In this document: in pieces, positions 59,500 through 64,000 of the stretch
How positions within the stretch are numbered: position 1 is the stretch's first letter
Layout: the number at the start of each line of letters is the position of its first letter
Source of the DNA: Planctomycetota bacterium
Lineage (GTDB): Bacteria; Planctomycetota; Planctomycetia; Gemmatales; Gemmataceae
Assembly: GCA_021413735.1 (NCBI GenBank)
Contig: JAIOPV010000196.1
Coordinates: 1-64,000, forward strand
DNA length: 64,000 nucleotides
Reading direction: 5' to 3'
Notes under the pieces: generated by a model
Databases searched by the model: none
Told to the model about the DNA's origin: nothing
The model's input: only the letters and a program-made list of their open reading frames with translations
Made by a program: the position numbers and the translations under genes

Positions 59500-59925
59500 A
59501 TGACTGCTTTTGAACGCGACGGCATCACTTTCCACTATCCCGCGTCGTGGCGAATTGAGATCGAAGACGCTGAGGATGGCGGTTGGGCCGCCACCGTGAG
59601 CAGTCCCGACACGGCGTTCATGCTGGTGTCGCTGCGACCCGATGCCCGCGACCCTGCCGACCTCGCCGACCAAACGCTCGCCGCACTGCAAGAAGAGTAT
59701 GAAGACCTCGAAGTCGAGAATCGGCTGGAAACCATCGCGGGCCAGCCTGCCCTTGGTCACGATCTCGACTTCATCACGCTCGACGTGCCGATCACTTGCC
59801 GAACGCGGTCACTGGGTACGCTTGCTGGGCCACTGCTGCTGATGTGCCAGACGAGCGAGTTCGACCGCGAACGAAACGATCCTGTTCTGCGGGCGATTGT
59901 CGCATCGCTGCGATTGGAAGAGTGA
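59500..59925 (+). CDS. Small PsbP/DUF1795-like protein
   Basis: The 141-residue protein has the single beta-rich fold seen in DUF1795/PsbP-like proteins: RDGITFHYPASWRIEIEDAE, WAATVSSPDTAFMLVSLRPD, ADQTLAALQEEYEDLEVENR, RTRSLGTLAGPLLLMCQTSE and DPVLRAIVASLRLEE. It has no signal peptide. GGAGG about 9 bases upstream is a strong ribosome site. A tiny membrane gene follows 4 bases after its stop, so the two probably form a unit. The function is not known. Confidence 0.75.
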   Translation: MTAFERDGITFHYPASWRIEIEDAEDGGWAATVSSPDTAFMLVSLRPDARDPADLADQTLAALQEEYEDLEVENRLETIAGQPALGHDLDFITLDVPITCRTRSLGTLAGPLLLMCQTSEFDRERNDPVLRAIVASLRLEE

Positions 59926-59929
59926 CGCC

Positions 59930-60157
59930 GTGCGTGCCGCACTTCTCGTGCTGCTGGTGTGCGCGGCGGCCGATCTCGTGGTGTGTGCCGTGCTGCTGGC
60001 GTTCGTGTGGGTCGAACATCGCCGCGTTCGTCGCGAAGCTGCCGCAGCGGGGGAAGTGGTGCCGGCCGCGTCCGGGCAGTTCGGTTGCTTGATCGCGTTC
60101 GGTGTCGTTGGATTTGTTCTGCTTTACGGTGCCGCGTGGCTCCTCCTCCGCGAGTAA
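59930..60157 (+). CDS. Small two-helix membrane protein
   Basis: A GTG at 59930, preceded by GGAAGAG and 4 bases after the upstream stop, is the best start. The 75-residue product has two membrane helices (ALLVLLVCAAADLVVCAVLL and FGCLIAFGVVGFVLLYGAAW) joined by a basic loop VEHRRVRREAAAAGEVVPAA. It ends 6 bases before pncB. The role is unknown. Confidence 0.6.
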   Translation: MRAALLVLLVCAAADLVVCAVLLAFVWVEHRRVRREAAAAGEVVPAASGQFGCLIAFGVVGFVLLYGAAWLLLRE

Positions 60158-60163
60158 TCGCCC

Positions 60164-61648
60164 ATGTCGTCTGCCGATCCGTTTGCCGTCAAGCGCCAGC
60201 AGATGCGCGAAGAACTGTTCGCCAAACTCTTCATGCTCGGCGGCTGGACCGGAGCCACCGACACCTACAAACGCACCATGTGGTCCGCGGTTCCCGACAT
60301 CGCGGTCGAACCTGCATGCTATTCGCTCACGTTCCGCAAGGGCGTACCCGAACCGGGTGCCGGAAATCAGCTTATCATGGCGGGCCACGAAGCCATGCTC
60401 GCGCAGTGGTTTCACCGGCCACTCAAACGCAGTGACATCGCATTGTCACAGCAGTGGTACGCCGGCCACTCCGCGACGAAAGCGTATCCCGCCGAACTGT
60501 GGGACGCCGTGCTGAAGCAACAGCCTTGCGAAGACATCACGCTTCCCGTCGATGTATGGGGCTTCCCGGGCGGGCAGACGTTCCTCGCAGGGGTGCCGTG
60601 CCTCATCTTCGAGGGAATGGGCGGGCTGATCTCGTATCTCGAACCCGCGATGTGCCGATACTTCGCACCGGTCATACAGGCGACCAAGGCCAAGCTGATG
60701 AAGCAAGCCACGCCGCGAGATGCTGAGTTCGGATTGCGGTCGGCTCCCGTCGAAGTGTGCAACCTGATTCTGCTGCTGGCGCGATTCGTCGGCGGTGCGG
60801 GAGCCGCGGGAGTTCCGCAACTCACGTCGAACGACACGGCCGAGTTCATGTACCCCGAGCTGTTCCGGTCGATCGGCACCATCGGGCACGAGATGATGTG
60901 CGCTGCGCAGACGTTCGACAAGTCACTCGCAGCCGCCGAGTACGAGATGATGGATCGGTTCGTCTCGAAGATGGGCACGGCATCGCTGCTGTGTGATCTC
61001 GTGGACGCGGAGACGGTCGGCCTCGAAAACGCCTTGCGCATCATCCAAAGTCACCCGGAAACGGATCGCGTTGGCGTGCGTGTCGATAGCGGCGACATCG
61101 CGGGGCAATGCGTTCTGTACTTCCAGAAGATGAAGCAACTCGGCATCCCGCCGCGGGTCATCGTGTTCGAAGACGAGGTGACTCCGGACGGCGTGAAGAA
61201 GGTGTACGAGACGTTCCGCACGGCCACCGGCATCGAGCCGACGATGTTGTTCCCCGGTGCCGGCGGCTACTGGTGGAAGTTGGTTCATCGCGACACCGTG
61301 AGCGCCGCCTTCAAACGCACGGCAACCAACGGCCGACCAAACGTGAAGTTCTCGAACTCGCCGGGAAAGGAAACGATCCCCGGGTACATTCGCGTTTATG
61401 GTCGCGGCGACACGATGATCGTCGCCGATAAATCCGAAAGCATCGACGGCGAGCCGCTGCTGGTGAAACTCGTGGATCGCGGGCGCGTGGTGTACGCCGA
61501 GTCGTTTCAGGAACAGGCCGCACGAGCCGAACGCACCTGGAATCGCTTCACACGCTGGGTGCCGTCGCCGCTGGTGGGCGACTACCTCCACCGCTTCCAG
61601 GCGATGCGAACGGCAGAGATTGCAGCAGCGAAGGCACGCCTGGGATGA
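60164..61648 (+). CDS. pncB: Nicotinate phosphoribosyltransferase
   Basis: The enzyme makes nicotinate mononucleotide from nicotinate and PRPP in the NAD salvage pathway. The 494-residue protein shows the family's N-terminal YKRTMWSAVPDIAVEPACYS, the central AEFGLRSAP (where the phosphorylated His of other members lies in a comparable loop), LTSNDTAEFMYPELFRSIGT, the PRPP-binding VGVRVDSGDIAGQCVL and GIEPTMLFPGAGGYWW. nadE follows after 31 bases on the same strand, supporting an NAD operon. Some motifs are divergent, so nicotinamide use is possible though less likely. Confidence 0.88.
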   Translation: MSSADPFAVKRQQMREELFAKLFMLGGWTGATDTYKRTMWSAVPDIAVEPACYSLTFRKGVPEPGAGNQLIMAGHEAMLAQWFHRPLKRSDIALSQQWYAGHSATKAYPAELWDAVLKQQPCEDITLPVDVWGFPGGQTFLAGVPCLIFEGMGGLISYLEPAMCRYFAPVIQATKAKLMKQATPRDAEFGLRSAPVEVCNLILLLARFVGGAGAAGVPQLTSNDTAEFMYPELFRSIGTIGHEMMCAAQTFDKSLAAAEYEMMDRFVSKMGTASLLCDLVDAETVGLENALRIIQSHPETDRVGVRVDSGDIAGQCVLYFQKMKQLGIPPRVIVFEDEVTPDGVKKVYETFRTATGIEPTMLFPGAGGYWWKLVHRDTVSAAFKRTATNGRPNVKFSNSPGKETIPGYIRVYGRGDTMIVADKSESIDGEPLLVKLVDRGRVVYAESFQEQAARAERTWNRFTRWVPSPLVGDYLHRFQAMRTAEIAAAKARLG

Positions 61649-61679
61649 CCCTCCCCGTTCTCGAATGTAAACTGCCCCC

Positions 61680-63695
61680 ATGAAACATCACGGCTTCCTC
61701 CGCGTTGCAGCCGCCAGCCCGGAACTTCGGCTCGCGGACTGCCCCTTCAATGCCGACCGCACTCTGAGCCTCATGAAGCAGGCCGAGGATCGCGGCGTCA
61801 ACCTGATCGTGTTCCCGGAGTGCGGCCTCACTGGCTACACCTGCCACGATCTGTTCCACCACAAACCGCTCTGGCAGGCGGCAGAGGATGCGCTCGTTCG
61901 CGTCGTCGAACTCGGCGAGAAAATCTATCGCGGGGTCGCAGTCGTTGGGTTGCCGCTCATGGTGGATGGGCAACTCTTCAACGTTGGCGCGGTCATTCAC
62001 GCGGGGAAGATTCTCGGCATCGTGCCCAAGAGCTACCTGCCGAATTACAAGGAGTTCTACGACGCTCGCTACTTCTGCCCGGCCGACAACGCCACGTTCA
62101 GCAGCGCCAGCATCGCTGGTCAGAGCATCCCGTTCGGCACGAATCTGCTGTTCGATTGCCGCAATGTGCCGGGCTTCATCCTGGGCGTCGAAGTCTGCGA
62201 AGACCTGTGGATGCCGGTGCCGCCCAGTTCGCTCGCGGCACTTATGGGCGCAACCGTGCTGGCGAATCTTTCGGCGAGCAACGAGGTGATCGGCAAGGCG
62301 GGCTATCGACGGCAACTTGTCGCCGGCCAGTCGGGGCGTTGCCTCGCGAGCTATGTGTATTCGTCGTGTGGCGTCGGTGAATCGACCACCGATATCGTCT
62401 TCGGCGGCCACTGCATCATCGCGGAGAACGGGGTCGTCGTCGCGGAGTCGGAACGGTTCCGTCGCGGCGGTCACCTTCTCGTTTCAGACATTGATCTCGA
62501 CCGTCTCGTGCATGATCGCATTCAGACGAACACATTCCACGATGCGAACCGTGCCCCCGATCTGAACTTCGGCAAGTTCCGCAACCTCTACTACGAACTC
62601 GAAGTCACCGCACGCGAGCCTGAATTGATTCGCACGGTTGAGGCAGCGCCGTTCGTGCCGAACGATCCTGCCACGCGAGATGAACGCTGTCGTGAAATCT
62701 TCCAGACGCAGGTGGCGGCGCTCGGTCGTCGCCTCTCGCACATCGGCACGCCGCCGGTTTCGATTGGCGTCTCGGGTGGCCTCGATTCGACGCTGGCACT
62801 GCTGGTCGTGTGCAAGACGATGGACGATCTGGGGGTCTCACGTGACGAAGTGCGTGCCCTGACGATGCCGGGCTTCGGCACCTCGGACAAGACCAAGGGC
62901 AACGCCCACGCCTTGATGCGGATGCTTGGCGTGTCGGTTCGCGAGTGCGACATTCGCCCGCCCTGTTTCGAGGAGATGAAGCTGCTGGGGCATTCGCCGT
63001 TCGGCATCAAACTGGAGACTGAAACGGTTGAATCGCTCAGCGAGAAACTGAAACACTTGGCGTCAGACAATCGCAACGATTTGGTGTTCGAGAATACGCA
63101 GGCACGCATGCGGACGAGCCTGCTGATGAACTCGGGCTTCGTGATCGGCACCGGCGACCTGTCGGAACTGGCGCTCGGCTGGTGTACGTACAACGCCGAT
63201 CACATGAGCATGTACAACGTGAACGTGAGCATCCCGAAGACGCTGGTGAAGTTCCTGGTGAAGTGGGCCGCGGAGAACGAGTTCGACGGCGAAACACGCA
63301 AGACGCTGCTCTCGGTGGTTGAAACGGAGATATCGCCGGAGTTGCTTCCGACGGATGCGAGTGGTCAGATGGTGCAGTCGACGGAGTCGAGCATTGGGCC
63401 GTATGAGTTAGTGGATTTCTTCCTGTATCACTTCCTGCGATTTGGTGCGAGTCCGGAGAAGATACTCTTCTTGGCGAGGCACGCGACGTTCACGAAACCC
63501 TACACGCCGGGATTGGTGCGTCACTGGTTGGGGGAGTTCTTGCGACGCTTCTTTGCGAACCAGTTCAAGCGGAGTTGCTTGCCGGACGGCCCCAAGGTGG
63601 GTTCGGTGAGTGTGTCACCGCGTGGCGACTGGCGAATGCCGTCGGACGCTGCCGCGCGCGTCTGGCTCGACGAAGTGGAGAAAGCGGAGTCGTGA
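61680..63695 (+). CDS. nadE: Glutamine-dependent NAD+ synthetase
   Basis: The enzyme amidates nicotinate adenine dinucleotide in the last step of NAD synthesis. The 671-residue protein has an N-terminal nitrilase-type glutaminase with the triad Glu (IVFPECGLTGYTCHDLF), Lys (KSYLPNYKEFYDARYF) and Cys (LGVEVCEDLWMP). The C-terminal synthetase has the PP-loop SIGVSGGLDSTLALLVV, MPGFGTSDKTKGNAHALM, FENTQARMRTSLLMNSG and GTGDLSELALGWCTYNADHM. The length is that of the long two-domain type. It sits just after pncB, so the pair forms a pathway unit. Confidence 0.97.
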   Translation: MKHHGFLRVAAASPELRLADCPFNADRTLSLMKQAEDRGVNLIVFPECGLTGYTCHDLFHHKPLWQAAEDALVRVVELGEKIYRGVAVVGLPLMVDGQLFNVGAVIHAGKILGIVPKSYLPNYKEFYDARYFCPADNATFSSASIAGQSIPFGTNLLFDCRNVPGFILGVEVCEDLWMPVPPSSLAALMGATVLANLSASNEVIGKAGYRRQLVAGQSGRCLASYVYSSCGVGESTTDIVFGGHCIIAENGVVVAESERFRRGGHLLVSDIDLDRLVHDRIQTNTFHDANRAPDLNFGKFRNLYYELEVTAREPELIRTVEAAPFVPNDPATRDERCREIFQTQVAALGRRLSHIGTPPVSIGVSGGLDSTLALLVVCKTMDDLGVSRDEVRALTMPGFGTSDKTKGNAHALMRMLGVSVRECDIRPPCFEEMKLLGHSPFGIKLETETVESLSEKLKHLASDNRNDLVFENTQARMRTSLLMNSGFVIGTGDLSELALGWCTYNADHMSMYNVNVSIPKTLVKFLVKWAAENEFDGETRKTLLSVVETEISPELLPTDASGQMVQSTESSIGPYELVDFFLYHFLRFGASPEKILFLARHATFTKPYTPGLVRHWLGEFLRRFFANQFKRSCLPDGPKVGSVSVSPRGDWRMPSDAAARVWLDEVEKAES

Positions 63696-63728
63696 TACAA
63701 ACGGAGAGGTTCCTTTGACGGTTTTGGT

Positions 63729-63775
63729 ATTAGCCGCTTGCGGCGTTGCACATGTTTGCTACGCCGCAAGCGACA
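63729..63775. repeat. REP-like palindrome after nadE (family A variant)
   Basis: CGCTTGCGGCGT (63734-63745) pairs with ACGCCGCAAGCG (63761-63772). The left end reads TATTAGCCGC, a variant of the GTTTAGCCGC end of other copies. It lies 26 bases beyond the pncB-nadE unit. Confidence 0.6.
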
Positions 63776-63797
63776 AATCCCCGGCGAGGAAATACCC

Positions 63798-64000
63798 ATG
63801 CGACGATGGATCACAGCCTCGGTGCTTTTCTGCACTGTCGGTGCCGTTCTATTGTGTGCAGAAACCCCGATGGCGAAGGGTGCCGACCCCGTTGCAGAAA
63901 CATTCCTCACAGCCGACGGAATCCAACTCCACGGCCTCTTCACGCCGTCGTTGAAGAACGCGGGCACCGATCCCGTCGTGATTCTGCTCTACCCGCCCGG
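63798..64000 (+). CDS. Secreted protein, possibly alpha/beta hydrolase, cut by window end
   Basis: The ATG at 63798 has GAGG about 10 bases upstream. The 67 visible residues start with a signal peptide (RRWITASVLFCTVGAVLLCA), then ADPVAETFLTADGIQLHGLF and DPVVILLYPPG. The latter pattern, a first strand with a Gly-Val-like loop after LHGLF, resembles the start of serine hydrolases of the dienelactone hydrolase type. The frame is open to the window end. The assignment is weak because catalytic residues are not included. Confidence 0.55.
   Translation, partial: MRRWITASVLFCTVGAVLLCAETPMAKGADPVAETFLTADGIQLHGLFTPSLKNAGTDPVVILLYPP

Noticed and set aside
1..64000. tRNA, rRNA or CRISPR arrays
   Set aside because: I looked for T-arm GGTTCGAATCC-like patterns, rRNA-like blocks and regularly spaced direct repeats and saw none; a covariance-model scan would be needed to exclude a tRNA.

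Overview
The window looks like a chromosomal segment of a planctomycete, most likely Gemmataceae-like. Supporting markers are two DUF1559 proteins with a prepilin-type N-terminus and an H-X9-DG tail, a DUF1501 Tat-secreted protein, a giant PVC-type dehydrogenase/HEAT/cytochrome c protein, Ser/Thr kinases paired with ECF sigma factors, an ECF sigma factor with a membrane segment and long C-terminal repeats, and several sugar phosphate isomerase/epimerases. The DNA is high-GC by eye and coding-dense, with genes on both strands.

Layout. 1-3.7 kb: a frameshifted REP-associated tyrosine transposase, a REP-like palindrome and topA. 4-13.3 kb: a membrane-anchored PpiD/SurA-like protein, an ECF sigma factor with exported repeats, an archaeal-type phosphoglycerate mutase, a secreted metallo-hydrolase, a Ser/Thr kinase and a small membrane protein. 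13.4-19 kb: a DUF1501 protein, an SDR, a HEPN-domain gene overlapping a small unknown partner (toxin-antitoxin-like), and a DnaK-family protein. 19.2-29.7 kb: a membrane-fused spermidine synthase-like protein, a lone CoA-transferase subunit, a TPR protein, the 1206-residue PVC cytochrome and RecD2. 29.8-37.7 kb: surface and lipid functions, namely a polytopic membrane protein, a GT2 glycosyltransferase overlapping a polysaccharide deacetylase, a small membrane protein coupled to a polytopic patatin phospholipase, and an isomerase. 37.8-42.7 kb: a secreted protein and a divergent ECF sigma/kinase pair whose kinase carries an FGE-sulfatase-like tail. 43-54.3 kb: two DUF1559 proteins, a lipoprotein, isomerases, a MetE-like protein coupled to a frameshifted hybrid histidine kinase, an FAD oxidase and a degenerate receiver. 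54.3-64 kb: a Uma2 protein, a four-gene amidoligase operon (esterase, ATP-grasp, circularly permuted ATP-grasp, GCS2 ligase), two small genes, then pncB and nadE for NAD synthesis, and a cut-off secreted gene.

The most interesting candidate system is the amidoligase cluster at 55.1-59.4 kb. It has the make-up expected for a ribosome-independent peptide-like metabolite of unknown structure. Every gap in it and immediately after it holds a different palindromic element. The second candidate is the HEPN pair at 16.1-17.1 kb.

The window is also rich in short palindromic repeats of several families: ends reading GTTTAGC/GCTAAAC, a GTGGTCCGCTCG type, an ATGAGAAC type, hairpins built from short tandem units, and one MITE-like element with near-perfect target duplications. 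Some lie inside genes or supply stop codons. Two genes carry apparent one-base insertions in homopolymers. All calls were made by reading the sequence; no database search was run.
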